64,000 nt of DNA from Moringa oleifera (Eukaryota; Streptophyta; Magnoliopsida; Brassicales; Moringaceae): positions 4,588,001 through 4,652,000 of the forward strand of contig JAJFZO010000407.1 in assembly GCA_021397835.1 (NCBI GenBank), written 5' to 3'. Both the position numbers and the translations under genes were made by a program. Below the pieces are notes generated by a model that did not search any database, was not told the origin of the DNA, and saw only the letters and a program-made list of their open reading frames with translations. Each line of letters begins with the position of its first letter. The stretch's first letter is position 1. Positions 13,071 to 25,049 of this stretch are shown here, piece after piece.

Positions 13071-16000
13071 TCATTCCTGGGACCCAGCACCATTTGTTGA
13101 TGCATCAATAGGTTCAGCTTCTGTAGACTCAGCTTTGTCACCCTTCTTACCTGCAATATACAAGACAATTGAAGCTCACAACTCATAATGGTGATGACAG
13201 AACGGTTACAGATCTTTGTTTGCCTGTTCACTTTCCATCTTACCTTTCTTCTTCTTGCCACCACCTTTCTTTTTTGTTTTTGTACCCAAGGCCAACCAGG
13301 CCTTGATTTCAGGATCTTCTATTGTCTTAGTGGGCTGCAGCTCCTGCAGAGAATGGGATGTGATCCTATCTGACCCATTTGGCATTAGCAGAACAGTGAA
13401 TTTGATATGAGCAACAAAGTCACCTGAAAAATCATGAAACAGAATTTGTGATTAAGGACAATATATTCAATGTGAACTCTTGAATCCCATTGCAATCATC
13501 AGTGGGGGAGAAAAAATTTTGGATCCAACTTTTACCAGGCTTCTCATGGAGGACAGGATATGGCTGCAGGAGATCGTGGTTAACGCATTCCACCAGTCCC
13601 AGGCGAGCCCTTTTCTCTTCCAAAGCCCTGTCGTGAAGATCCTTTTATCATTTCACCTTTCACAAACCAATGCATTATAAGGGAAAACTTGAAACACAAC
13701 AAACCTTGCAGTAAATGGCATAATGGGGAATTTTTGACTAATTTCACTAAAAATAAATCTAGATGCCTTCATCTTCAAATGATAACTCTTGTCCACAGCT
13801 CTCTTATAGATGGTGGTTTGCTTCTCATCCAACAGCTTAGGCTGCAAATTTAATAAGAAGAAATCTAAGGACATGAAGTAACATGGTAATACATTAGATA
13901 ATCTTTGAATGAAATTGATTCCAAATATACCTTGCCGTCACCGGTGCTTGTGACTATATCTATTGAATAAACTTCATTCTCCTCAAATTCTGCATCATCA
14001 ACTCTCGTCTCTGGATTGGACACACTCAGTATGACTTTGTTTCCATCTATCACGAACTGTTTTAGCTGATGGCTGAGAACGCCTTCAACAATTTTGCAGT
14101 CATATGCAGCAGCAACCTTCTGAATTGCCTCTGTCACATCTTTGTTCTGTCAAAGAAGAAGATTCAATGAAACAATGGCCAAGTAACAGAACAAATTTCA
14201 AATGCAGTAAACCAGCCAACCATAAATGAAATTGCAGCAGTAGTCAGAAATATCTTCAATCAATTTAGAAGAGTAGCACAAGGCCTTCCTCCTCTCAACG
14301 TGCTGAAAAGAATCACTAAGTAATACATCACAAGAACAATGTAGTAAAATTGAAGACCGAACTTCACAATGTTTCCCTATCAGAGTAACTATGACAGAAA
14401 GCCTCATCTGGATATTAGTCCATAGCATTTAAAGAAGTATTCATCATATAGGGAAAGCTTGGACTCATCGAGTGATGAAATACTGATGTTTGCAAAAACT
14501 TGTCCAAAATAGAATCAACAAGTGCACACAGAAGGACTTATAATTGACTACTGAAACATGCAATGCACAGCTAAACTGAGTTAAAAGAGTGTTAGTATTT
14601 AAAAACAAACATAAGTATGATCAATCATGATCAATACCAAGAGTCTTTTAAATTCACCAGTTTAAAAAGAGTATCAGTATTAAAAAACCAGAAAAGTAAG
14701 GTTTTAAGTCGAGCATACATGCCCTCCATCAGTGTAACTATGACTAAAGGAGGCTTCACTGGAGCTTAATCCATAGCCAGCCATTGTCTTCATCACATAG
14801 AGATCATGTAAACCAAACTTGAAAGGAAAGTGTAATCCTCGGATACGACAGCCCACAAGCACACACCAAAGTTACAAAAAGAAAAGGGAAAAAGAAAAAA
14901 GGAGAAACAAATAAAATATTTGTTAGGGAAAACGTAAGCCTGCCAGGACATTCACATTTTGGGACCAATTACGACAACAAGCAATGCTGTTATCTCTTAG
15001 TGACAGAAAATATATAGGACCACATAGGCAAGCGGTATCAACCAGAGAAGACGTATCAACCTTAAAGCAGCCATGTTATGGCCAAGCATGATATGGGCAA
15101 CAGGGAAAAGAGGAAATCAACAAGCAATTGATCACCTCGGCAAAGTTGCCAGACTCTCAAATTTTCCTCACATTTTACAATTACTTGTAATCATCAAATG
15201 TCTAAGAAAAGAAGCAACCTCCTTGGATGACCTGCTGACATATCACATTCGCTTAGGGAGAAAATCTAGACATGCCCAGTCATTCACATTTTGAGACAAA
15301 TTACCATAATATGCCAGTGGGAAAGAAGATGTAGGACCAGAAAGGCAAGTGGCATCAACCAAAGAAGATGCATCAACCTTAAGCAACCCTATTATGGCCA
15401 GGCATGATATTGGCAACAGGGAAAAGAGGAAATCAACAAGCAAGTGATCACCTCGGCAAAGTTGCCAAACTCTCAAATTTTTTATTTCACATTTTACAAC
15501 TACTTGTAATCATCAAATGTCCAAGAAAGGAAATAACTTCTTTGGCCGACCCACTAACACATATAACAACCTTGGGGCAAAAATCAACATGCCAGGTCAA
15601 TCATATTGTGCGAAAAATTACCATAACAATAGCAATGCTATTATATATTGGTGAGAGAGAAGATGTAAGACCAAATAGGCAGGTTGTATAACCAGAGATG
15701 TATCAACCTTAAGCAGCCATATTATGGCCAAGCATGATATTAGCAACAGGGAAAAGAGGAAATCAACAAGCAACTGATCACCTCGGCAAAGTTGCCTGAC
15801 TCTCAACGTTTCAATAAGCATTTTACAATTACTTGTGATCATCAAAGTATAAGAAAAGATATAACCTCTCCATTCCTCCTCCCAACCAACTGCCCTTTTT
15901 CATTTTATTTATAATCTTGACAGACAGAGAGCTTGTGATTACTGGGAATTCACCCTAAAGTACTGAGAGAGTTGGAATGAGACCAAATATGCAACGTCTC

Positions 16001-17456
16001 ATGGACATCTACAATTATGAATACGCACCGTCTCATGGACATCTACACTTATGAAGTATGGGCACGAAAAAGAAAGGCCAAAGAGACCTTAGACAACCAA
16101 GACCACACCTTGAGTAGAAAGAACTCAGCATTCCCCTATCAGAGTAACTATGACAAAAGCATCATCTGGATGTTGGCCCATAGCTTATGGTAAATGTTCA
16201 TCCTTTAGGGGGTGTGGTTTTAATCCAAAATGAAAATTGAAGAGTTAACCTTCTGAGACCACTGAAAAAGATAAGAAAAGACAACCGAGATGTAAAACAT
16301 GATGTCATTTTTATCATCGATCGAAGACAACATTTATAATAGTGGCTTTCAAATTCAATATGTGGATTTACTACCATCAAGATGCAGAGCTAGCTTCCTT
16401 GGTGAATACATATCATTGCGAGATATATGTATCCTACAGCAAAAGACCAGACTCTTGGAAACAAAACAAACTTTCATAAAAAAGAAAACAAATGAATACC
16501 TTCTTGCCAGGCCTTACAAGCCTCAATGCAACTTCAGCAGCAGTATTTGCAGCTGCAATAACATCAGCTTTACGACCAGTAACTGGCCCTTCCTGGAGAA
16601 CATGAGTGTGAGCAACAACAGCAATGAACCCATCTATATGACAGCCCATATCACTGCATCATAGAGGAAAATCAATTTTTTGCTGTGCACAAACAGCTTC
16701 AGAAATATTAGATCCGTGCGATATGTCTACACATGAAATTCATAAAAGACTTACATCTTCAATATATCACCTTCTTCGAAGACTGTCTCATCACTGGCAA
16801 GTGGAGAGAAATGGCAGACAATGTTGTTCACAGAAATGCAAGTTGGGAAGGCAACACCCCTTTCAATCTTTCTCTTAACATTCTTATACATGTTTCCTGT
16901 TTGCCTTTTAAAAAACAAACAAGGAAGCACAACTACCATTACGTCAGCAACACAGTCAGACAATCGAAATGCTAAGCTTTAAACAACAGGAACAAACAGA
17001 AGACAGTGGACGAACAAAAAAAAATTGTTTAATTTGAAAAAAAAGAAAAACTCACTCTCTGATATATGCATCTCCCTTCTCACAAACATCAACAATCTTG
17101 GCTTTTGGTTTGCATTCCGATAATACTAACTGCAAAGCCTCTGGAAATTTTAAAAATTTTCTCATCAATCTGGTTAAATGACAAGACATCTGGCAACAAT
17201 CAACTAACAAACGGAGACGTACTAAACCGTCAATAATTTACATCAAAATTATTCTTCCAAACCTCAAAAACCAAATTTATATTTACAAATAATAAGCATA
17301 AACAAGTGCACAGATGAAGACTAAAAGAAGATAGGGAGATAGAAAGAGAAAGAGAGAGATATAACTGTTAACGATCTCGGCAGCGTTCTTGTATTTGGTG
17401 ACGACTTCAGGAGAAGTGAGATCCAACTCCTTCTCCTCTCTTTCGTCGTCTGACAT
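13071..17456 (-). CDS. EBP1: EBP1 (ErbB3-binding protein 1 / PA2G4 homologue)
   Basis: A 394-aa growth regulator that associates with ribosomes and RNA in nucleolus and cytoplasm and promotes cell growth in plants. Exons (transcript order): 17456-17366, 17140-17056, 16904-16755, 16653-16500, 14146-13931, 13841-13705, 13627-13536, 13423-13244, 13150-13071; the sum is 1185 bp, all GT-AG. It begins [19 protein letters not shown] and has the methionine-aminopeptidase (M24, pita-bread) fold, seen in segments such as [33 protein letters not shown] and [14 protein letters not shown]. The family is known to be catalytically inactive. The C-terminus has the lysine-rich run [20 protein letters not shown] expected for RNA/nucleolar binding. 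Intron 4 (14147-16499, 2.35 kb) is filled with tandem repeats. Length and sequence match Arabidopsis At3g51800 (392 aa, from memory). Confidence 0.96.
14930..15860. repeat. Tandem array of ~320-bp units in EBP1 intron 4
   Basis: Three diverged head-to-tail copies. The shared landmark GGCCA(A/G)GCATGATAT falls near 15080, 15396 and 15726 (periods about 316 and 330 bp). Each copy carries the block AACAGGGAAAAGAGGAAATC followed by TCACCTCGGCAAAGTTGCC, and ends near ATTTTACAA(T/C)TACTTGT(A/G)ATC. The copies differ by substitutions and small indels, so the array is not very recent. Confidence 0.9.
15992..16056. repeat. Short tandem duplication in EBP1 intron 4
   Basis: The phrase CGTCTCATGGACATCTACA plus TTATGAA occurs twice in succession, about 33 bp apart, near 15994 and 16028. 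Confidence 0.8.
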
Positions 17457-17619
17457 CGTTTCTCAGCTTTGAAACTTCTAGACTCCTAAAACCAGAGCAA
17501 TAAAGAAACAACACTCGAATCAGTCCTATCAGAATCTCAAAAGAAATGTTAAAACAGCCCTATTAAAGACTTGAACAATTCTAAGAGAGTACACTTCTGA
17601 TCAGCCAAGAGCATCACTC

Positions 17620-17756
17620 ACTGGGATGGCTCGACGGCGAAAGCAGTGGAACCTAGGGTTTACCAGATAGGACAAGGAAAGTGCTATGGAAGGCGAACGA
17701 GAGGTGGCTCACTTGAGCTAGGGTTACTGTCTTCTTAGCAGCATTTGCTTATATAG
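17620..17756 (-). promoter_or_regulatory. EBP1 core promoter with telo-box and TATA
   Basis: On the minus strand a telo-box AAACCCTA lies at 17661-17654, a telo-box-like TAACCCTA near 17726-17719, and CCTATATAAGC at 17757-17747. Telo-boxes are typical of plant translation and ribosome-biogenesis genes, which fits the EBP1 role. The distance to the ATG (about 200-290 bp) is plausible, but no transcription start is known. A 5' UTR intron is possible but unproven. Confidence 0.5.
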
Positions 17757-17759
17757 GAA

Positions 17760-18637
17760 TTTTTGTTAATATCTCTGGGACATGGGTAGGGTTTTGTTTC
17801 TCTTTTACTTTTGTGTGTATTTTCTACTTTTTAATGTCACATGTCCCTCTCCCCTCCGCCTAGAGAATAAAATGTGGACACTGAACTTGAGGGCTTGTTT
17901 GGCATTCCACTCCAACTGCTTGTTCGCTTTTAGATATGCATTTTTTTATCAGACTTTTATATATGCATTTTAAAGAAGTCAAGGAGACGCTCCACAATTC
18001 TTTTGCCCTACAAGTCACAAGAAAAGTTATTTCCATGAATTAATTCTGTTAAACCAATAAAAAATTATTCAAATAATAAAAATCATCTATCTAATTTATT
18101 ATGTTAATATAAAAATAAACCAAAAAAATTACTGATTAATTAAATTACAACAAAACAATATCTTTTTAAAAATTCAACACAAAAAAATAATGCAAATATT
18201 TTTACAATAAATTAATCAACTTTATAGCGGGATCCAACAAAAATCATCTGGGATTAAAAGCATAAGCTTCTTCAGTCTTCCAACTTTTTTTTTCAGCAGA
18301 GAATAGAATTCAATTCTTCTGTAAAGCTCTAATGACTAAGTTACCACTTCCTCCCAGGAAGCTCATGACAATATTGAGATACAAGGAGACAGCCTCCAAA
18401 ATGAGTGCCTTATTCAATCCTGATTGGCATAAGAATTCTAACAGTCAAGTGAAACATCCAACTAATAAAAAGGAGATGGGATCTTTATCTTCATCCCCTA
18501 GTCCCTCAAGAGAAAATGGAAGAACCGTATGGACCTTAAAGTTAATGACGACCTCTGAAATTTACTGGAGAAACAAAGCAAATGAAGAAGTAAAAATGAT
18601 TTAGGAACATGAACTAGCAAAACATTGTCAACTAATA
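17760..18637. other. AT-rich intergenic region
   Basis: This lies between the EBP1 promoter and the carrier stop codon. 18000-18220 is strongly AT-rich. 18300-18637 is more balanced and probably holds the 3' UTR of the carrier gene. No coding exon is recognised. Confidence 0.6.
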
Positions 18638-21200
18638 CTATAAAGGGGCACTACGAAGATATCTCTTCTCGTAAAGACCAGTGACTTGGTCAGCCACAGC
18701 CCACATAATGGCTTGGCCAGGAGGAATCCTCATGAGCCGGGGTAGCAGTCCTTTCCACAGGGCAAGAAGCCCCTCCTCAGCATATATTGTTCTGATAGCA
18801 TGGATCATGCCTTTGTACTTCAACTCACCCCCATCTCGGCTCTGAGCCATGAGCCTTGTTTTGACAACATCAAAAGGACCAGTACACACTGGACCTGCTG
18901 TTCCTGCTAGGAATCCTGATATCATAGACTGCCATGGTTGCAGGACTTTCCCATCTCCTTCGTGTTTCTTCCATAAGAGCACATCAAATGCATTTTTGGC
19001 TGTAAACATTGCAGCCTGGTTAGTCCCATTTCGCATAACAGTTGGAGCAGCCCCTGCCCAGAGCCCAAGGAGGCCTTCTTCTCGGACAATCATACGAGCA
19101 CAGTGTACAGGACCTTTGTACTTAAGAAGCTCAGGACTCAATCCTCTCTGTTGCTGCAGCCTGATTTTCACCACCTGGAAAAGACCCAAAATAATTTCTT
19201 GTCAACCCCATGTCTACAAGTTCCAACAAATTGACATTCTACAAGCATTGTTGCATCCTAACCTTATGCTAAACAGCAAATACATATGCCTAAACTGCAA
19301 GTGAATTACAGTCATTGTACCCAAAAGCCAAATGATATCATGGCTGCAATGCTGCTCTACGACGTCCTCTATGGTTTTTGATCATCAAAGTTAGATTCAC
19401 TACTTCCAATTCTCAGTCTACCAAGTACCAGTGTTGAACAGGTGGTACTCTATTTATAAAGGATTTATGAACAGAACAACAAAGGGAAACTTTTTCTTTT
19501 TTCTTTTTGATCAGACTCATCATAGGGAAACTTCAAACTAATCTCTTTGCATAATATACATTAACGTTATTGAAGGTCATCTTTGTCATGAATACAGACT
19601 GCTGATTCAACTTCCCATATGGAAAATTAAAATTCGACCTTCGATTTTCCTAGCAATAAAATGCCTGCCAATGAATATAATATTTTCCAGGAAAAGAATA
19701 AGTTGTGAAACAAAACAATGGGAGAAACTTCATCTTTATTATCCCAAAAGAAGAGGGAAAAAGTTTTTCATTCTCCAGCACAATGTATAGATTAACACTA
19801 CCTCTTATAAGCCACAAACACCACTAAGGAATAGCAGCCGGTGCTCAAGGTGAAGATAGGGGAAAGCAGAGTAAAGACTAAGCAAGTATCAAGTGGATCA
19901 TCAGTGAGGTTTCTCGATCAAATATGCTCTCTGATACAGCTAAAAAAGCAAACCAGATCTCAAGTGTCCATGCAAAGTGAAAAATGAACCATACAACCTT
20001 GCACAAAGTATATTATAGACATGCACGAAAACCATGTTAAAATACTTTGAACTCTTGGTCAAGCTATTCACAATGAGAAAGTAAAAGTGACAACTTGTAT
20101 AATCAGATAAACAATTGACTAATGCATCATTTTCCACTTTACTATGAGAACTCTGTTTCACCCTAAACACTAACCCGAGCTTTATAATACTTTTTTATTT
20201 CCACTTTTTCCATCACTAAAAGAAAAAGGAAAAAAAAATTCTGCACAAATAACTTTGAACCTTTTACTAGGAGTAACCAGCTACATCCACATGTGTCACT
20301 CCGACTGGTCAGCAGCCCAAATAGCTTGTTACTTAACCACAACCAGATATAACAATCCTTCAATCTCAAATTCAAAAGCATCATCACCATGTCTGTTGGA
20401 ATGAGAGTTTAAACAAATACAGTCAGAAACAGAGCACTGACCTAATGTAATTCAAACCAAGAACACATAATTAATTCAAATGCTACACTACCAATTCCCT
20501 CCTTCCAGATCTTAGATGACACCAGCAAAAAGGTGGCCGGTTGTGAACAATAAACTAAAAGAAAACTGCCACAATCAAGCAGTTCTACATTCTTTCCGGG
20601 AAATTCAAAAGGGACCTGTGGCTTGTGCTTCGTATGCAGTAAGACAGAGAAAGTAGCTCCTTCCCAGAATCCAACAATTTATAAGAAAAAACAGAAGGAT
20701 CCAATAACTCAAATCATAGAAATAAATCTGATTTCAACCAAATCAATCCAACATCTCAAACACGCAAAACAAAAAGAAATAATAACCTCAAATGGGGTGA
20801 CAATAGCGAGAGCCTCCAGGACCCCAGCACCGAAACCGGAAAGAAGCCGGCCATGATTACTCAGCTTACCCGTCTCCGGGTCCTTGAACGCGGACTGCAG
20901 CACTGCATTGGAACCCATGCGAAGTGTGTACTTGAGGGTCAGGTGTGTAGCGAACGGGGTGAGACCCTTCCACAGAGCCCGCAGGCCTTCCGTGCGCGAG
21001 ATGGTGGCTCCGCAATGTATTATCCCCTTGTAGGTCCCGCTCCTGTCAAGCTGCAGTCGGGTCTTGATGACATCGATCGGCTGCAGACAACACGCCTCCA
21101 TGATCCCCCCAAGCGACCCGGAAACAGCCTTCATATACGGCGGGATCGTTCTCTTGAGATTGGTGTCGCCACCGGCCCGTCGCTCCTCCGATTCTTTCAT
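18638..21200 (-). CDS. SFC1: Mitochondrial succinate/fumarate carrier (SFC1-type)
   Basis: A 316-aa inner-mitochondrial-membrane carrier of the SLC25 family, resembling plant succinate-fumarate transporters that exchange cytosolic succinate for mitochondrial fumarate during lipid-to-sugar conversion. Two exons: 21200-20787 and 19174-18638, 951 bp in total, with one 1.6-kb intron between TPFE and VVKIRL. The three carrier repeats are marked by PIDVIK (41-46), PFEVVK (136-141) and PFDVVK (238-243). The family hallmark RMGSNAVLQ and the C-terminus RYL-RSAPL match Arabidopsis At5g01340 (309 aa, from memory). The N-terminus is a slightly longer hydrophilic stretch (MKESEERRAGGDTNLKR). It diverges from the Em gene with 1.1 kb between starts. 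Co-location with seed genes is suggestive, since succinate export matters in germinating oilseeds, but that is inference. Confidence 0.94.
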
Positions 21201-22327
21201 TTCTTCAGGTTAGCCTTGCAGATTATTCCAAGTTTGTAGGTAAAATATTCAGGTCTGATTTCTGGGAAAGAAAGAGAAAGAAGAGAAGTTGGTTTGCTTC
21301 TCTTCTCCCCTTTCTCAGTCTCTGACTTCTTAGCGCAACTTTGTAACGCGCTGCGGCTAAACACGAGCAGTAAAACCAATGCCAGGCTGATCAATCATCG
21401 ATTCCTGATGTCTGTCAGCATCTTTTGTGGTCGTAAGATTTTGTGGCTTTTCTTTACTCTGTCTTCCGTGCTTGTAAATTAATAGCTGTCTATCTGTCAT
21501 TCCTCTTAATTGTTTATTTTACGCAACAACCGATTGATTTGATCCGATCCCGGGGCTCATGCTTGCCCCGGGAACCTGCTGGGCCGTGTAACTACGCGCT
21601 GATAGTTGGACTGACTCGTGGTCATAGCCCTTGGATCAGAGACCAATTTCAGGCACATACTTTGTGATCCAAGGCTAAATTTATCTGGCCTGCATGAGAG
21701 GCCCAGAGCCCTTTTAGTGTCACAAGTATATATTATAAAGAATGGCTTCTTTAGGTTGATTCAGATTCCTTCCTTTTTCCAGATGTTTTTGTCTAGAAGC
21801 ATCTATATCCAGTTTGTGGAATATTTCAGGCTTCAAAGCCTAATTTTCTCCCCTATTTTTAGTTATATAGTGGTTATGTTTGTATAGTACCCTTTTAGTT
21901 TTTTAATCGTTCTGTTTATTATCTAGTTTTTCTTCTGCAACTTTAATGGTTTCGTAATTTAATAAAAGGACAGACACTGACCGTTAAGGACGTATTGAAC
22001 TACTGACTTTGCTGCATGCGTTGGACTCGTGTCACACCTGGCTTGCATCCAAATCTAGTTATTTGACTGAATAAGCACCTTCGTGTCGCTGCACGTGTCT
22101 TCGTTGCTCCTCCTTCGCCGCGTCTATCTCCTTACGTGTCCTCCTAGGTTCTTCGCTCACTCTCTAGCCCTCCAAATTTAATATTTCTATATATATATAT
22201 ATATGTATGTATGTATACGGGGCTCCTCAGCGTTTGATCATTTATCGTGTTCGGCATCAGCGTCGACGTTGTTTGCCTGTTTGAAGTTTAAGTGAAAAGT
22301 GTAGGGAAAAAGGAAGAGAGCCGCAAA
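21201..22327. promoter_or_regulatory. Divergent promoter region of SFC1 and Em copy 1
   Basis: 1.1 kb between divergent ATGs. The Em-proximal half contains an RY element (TGCATGCG, 22013-22020), a G-box/ABRE CACGTGTC (22092-22099), a second ABRE ACGTGTC (22134-22140) and an AT-repeat TATA region (22185-22216). RY plus ABRE is the standard ABI3/ABI5 seed-maturation signature. No clear TATA was assigned to the SFC1 side. Up to four ACGT-type cores near the Em gene suggest ABA responsiveness. Confidence 0.7.
22185..22220. repeat. TA/GTAT microsatellite
   Basis: (TA)n followed by three GTAT units, just upstream of Em copy 1. It probably also supplies the TATA element. Confidence 0.8.
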
Positions 22328-22806
22328 ATGGCATCAGCGCAAGAAAGGCAAGAGCTTGACGCTAGGGCAAGGCAAGGAGAGACTGTGGTTCCTGGTGGAA
22401 CTGGTGGAAAGAGCTTGGAAGCACAGGAGCATCTGGCTGAAGGTAAAAATAACTCCCTCATCTCTCTTCGATCTCTTCACTTCTTTCAACGATTATATTA
22501 CTCTATTAGTTCTGTTTCATGCATGGTTTGGGTTCACTGACTGTGGCGATGTTGTCTCCGATTGATGTATTCATAGGGAGGAGCCGGGGAGGGCAAACAC
22601 GAAGGGACCAGCTGGGGACTGAAGGGTACAAGGAGATAGGCACCCGGGGAGGGCAGACGCGAAGGGACCAGCTGGGAACTGAAGGGTATCAGGAGATGGG
22701 TCGTAAAGGTGGACTCAGCACCATGGACAAGTCCGGAGGAGAGCACGCTGAAGAAGAAGGGATCGAAATCGACGAGTCCAAGTTCAGGACTGCCGGTGGC
22801 TTCTGA
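22328..22806 (+). CDS. EM1: Em-like group 1 LEA protein, copy 1
   Basis: A 114-aa, very hydrophilic, disordered desiccation-protection protein of maturing embryos. Exons are 22328-22442 and 22577-22806 (345 bp), with the intron after ...QEHLAEG as in other Em genes. The start is [20 protein letters not shown]. The signature 20-residue group 1 motif ([14 protein letters not shown](K/Q)E(I/M)G) occurs twice in tandem at the DNA level with an exact 60-bp period (about 22586-22705). Then follow the conserved [26 protein letters not shown] (split here by eye) and the end RTAGGF. Members differ in motif number (one in Arabidopsis Em6, four in Em1), so two is intermediate. It is a tandem duplicate of the gene at 25345, whose protein has only one motif. 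Confidence 0.95.
22586..22705 (+). repeat. 60-bp coding tandem repeat (Em motif x2)
   Basis: Two 60-bp units in exon 2 of Em copy 1, each encoding one group 1 LEA 20-mer. They share GAAGGGACCAGCTGGG and GAACTGAAGGGTA-like blocks in register, with a few substitutions. Confidence 0.9.
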
Positions 22807-24070
22807 ACAAATCCCTATATATGTTCACAACTCTTGCTTCAGTTTCTGTTCATCTGTCTATTATCTGTATGGTTTTCTGGTGTTTAGTCTGTAGGCTTGT
22901 CAAAGCCAGTACCATAGTCGTGTTTTCGTCGTTGTAATAGTTGTGGCTGTCCCTATAAGGACTGTACGTACAGTTTTGTCCGAACAGTGTTTCGGAACAC
23001 TGTAAATGTACCGTGAGTATTTCCTATGGTGCTTAAAAAATGTGTCAGATGCCTCCTCTCTGTCGTGCTTCCCAACAATGTTTGATATTCTTGTTTCTCA
23101 TGTTACAACTCATCATAAAACAATGATCATAGAAGTCCTTTTGGACTGTGGACCAAACAGGAGAGAGTGGTCCGTCACTGTTGACAGAATAATCGAACTC
23201 CAATAGTTACCTGAGAGAACAGGAGGACGATGAAGTCCATATCTATCCCGCTGTTGGCGCTAGCGTATGGATGGTAATTACACAGTATCCTCTATGTGAG
23301 GGAAATATACCTCCCTGGCTTTCCCATCAGCCTTGAGCATCAACTTAGTATTATGAGTCTGAAAAAGCTTCAGTTTAGTATTACGAGTAAGAAGTTTCTT
23401 TCTTCTGGTTCAGATGAATGCAGAGAGCCCAAATAAAGGAAAGAGATCTCCCAAATGGAAGACAATCGGCGAGTTTTTGAATAGCAGCCAGTAGAGATCT
23501 CTTTCTTCTTTGGTTTTCCCCTTGGCTGGAAGATATTTCCTACTCGGAACTACAGTAGTGGCTGTACAAACACGAATGCGGATATCCCTAACAAAGAAAA
23601 TATAGTTCACCCAAATGTAAGAGATCCATATAATATTTTAGTTGCAAGTTTGGTAGACCAGCTGGCCGCAACCTAACAGAGGATCTCTTCCATTTCCATA
23701 TGCAATGGCTTTCAATGTGGTTTGCACTTATTCAAGTGCCTGGGAGAAGACCAAATGCAACCTTGAACACAGTAATAAGGGGTAGAAGAACCACTCAGTT
23801 TTTTCGAAGTAATAATAATTAAAAAAAAAAGACAATAAATTTATTTACTAAAATTTATATTTTATTCACGTTTTAAATTGTGATTTATGAGAAAATATAT
23901 ATATCTATTTAAAATTTATATTTTTGTTAAATTATATGTATTAATAATTATATATATGTTTTTATTAAATTGAATTTAAAATAAATATTTTATTTATTTT
24001 AATAAGATTTTGCAAAATTAAATCTGAATATTTATGTTTAAAATAATTAATATTAATAAAATAAATAAAA
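22807..24070. other. Intergenic between Em copies, 5' half
   Basis: The Em copy 1 3' UTR lies up to about 23000 (it shares TAGGCTTGTCAAAGC with copy 2). From 23820 the sequence becomes nearly pure A/T. I see no gene in 23000-23800; short open frames there lack support. Confidence 0.6.
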
Positions 24071-24582
24071 TTTTAATAAAATCTTGATATTTATCTTATG
24101 TTACTAATTAAATTTTTATATTTAAAAAATGATAAATTTAATTGTAATCTATCAATTTGATCTAAATTGAATCTTTATCAAAAATATTTAAAAACTGAAA
24201 GTATTCAAATTAAAGATTTTATATAATAAATTTTAACTCAATTTTTTTAAAAATATAAAAAAAATTCAAAATAACGTCATAAAAAAATTCATAATTTTCT
24301 AAATAATTATGTTATTTTTAATTTTTTAATATTATAAATTTAAAATATATATTTTCAGTACTAAAAAATTTATAAATTTTTTGATTTTTTATATCAATAA
24401 AAAATTTTTAATCAAAATTCGTTATATAAAATATTCAATTTGAATATCCTCAATTTTTAAATTTTTGATAAAGTTAAATTTAATTCAAATTAATAAATTA
24501 AAATTTGATTTGTTACTTTTAAACATAAGAGTTTATAAGGGTTTGATTGATAACATAAAGCAACTATTAAGATTTTATGAAA
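24071..24582. repeat. AT-rich foldback/MITE-like element, copy A
   Basis: About 510 bp with long imperfect terminal inverted repeats. The left arm (about 24071-24240) and the reverse complement of the right arm (about 24420-24582) share, in order, a CTTATGTTACTAATTAAA-type end, a TTTAAAAAAT-type block, ATCAATTTGA..., and a ...TATTCAAATTAAAGATTTTATATAA block. It is similar to the element at 33117-33642. No coding capacity. Confidence 0.7.
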
Positions 24583-25049
24583 ACTTTACCTTAATAAAAT
24601 CATAAATAATAATTTTATATTATCTTTATTTGATTATAATTAAAATATAATTTTTAGTGATGTAATATAACTATTTATGATTTTAATTAAAAATTAAATT
24701 ATTTCGTTCTGATAGTTTTGAATTATTATTTTTCATTTTTTGAACACTGTCCTTCTCTCAAAGGAATCCTCTCATTTGAAACTACCTTCTTTATAAAACA
24801 ATCATGTTAGATCGTTAGCTTTTATCTGTTTATATTAGCTACGTTGCCTCACGTCACAGTAGATATTTGCCTCGATAAATTTACCATTATCTAAAATGAT
24901 TTTTTTTAACATTTATAATTCTATATTTACAGTCTTGAAAATTTTTCAGTATCATGAGACATACAGAATATCTGTTTTATCCTTAAAAATAGTAAAACTG
25001 TTATATAATTTATTAAAAATGATTAAAACAATGTTATATAGTTTTGTCT

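Larger units (their letters stand above)
14374..16215. repeat. Flanking direct repeat pair around the intronic array
   Basis: The segment TATCAGAGTAACTATGACA...CATCTGGAT...CCATAGC...TTCATC occurs near 14380-14450 and again near 16138-16205. A more diverged version occurs near 14723-14780 (ATCAGTGTAACTATGACTAA). The ~320-bp array lies between the outer copies, suggesting a larger composite duplication history. Confidence 0.75.

Noticed and set aside
13188..13410. Overlapping + strand frames near 13.2-13.4 kb
   Set aside because: Antisense to EBP1 exon 8, including its lysine-rich tail.
18849..21239. Long + strand frames over the SFC1 exons (151 and 128 codons)
   Set aside because: They are antisense shadows of the conserved carrier exons.
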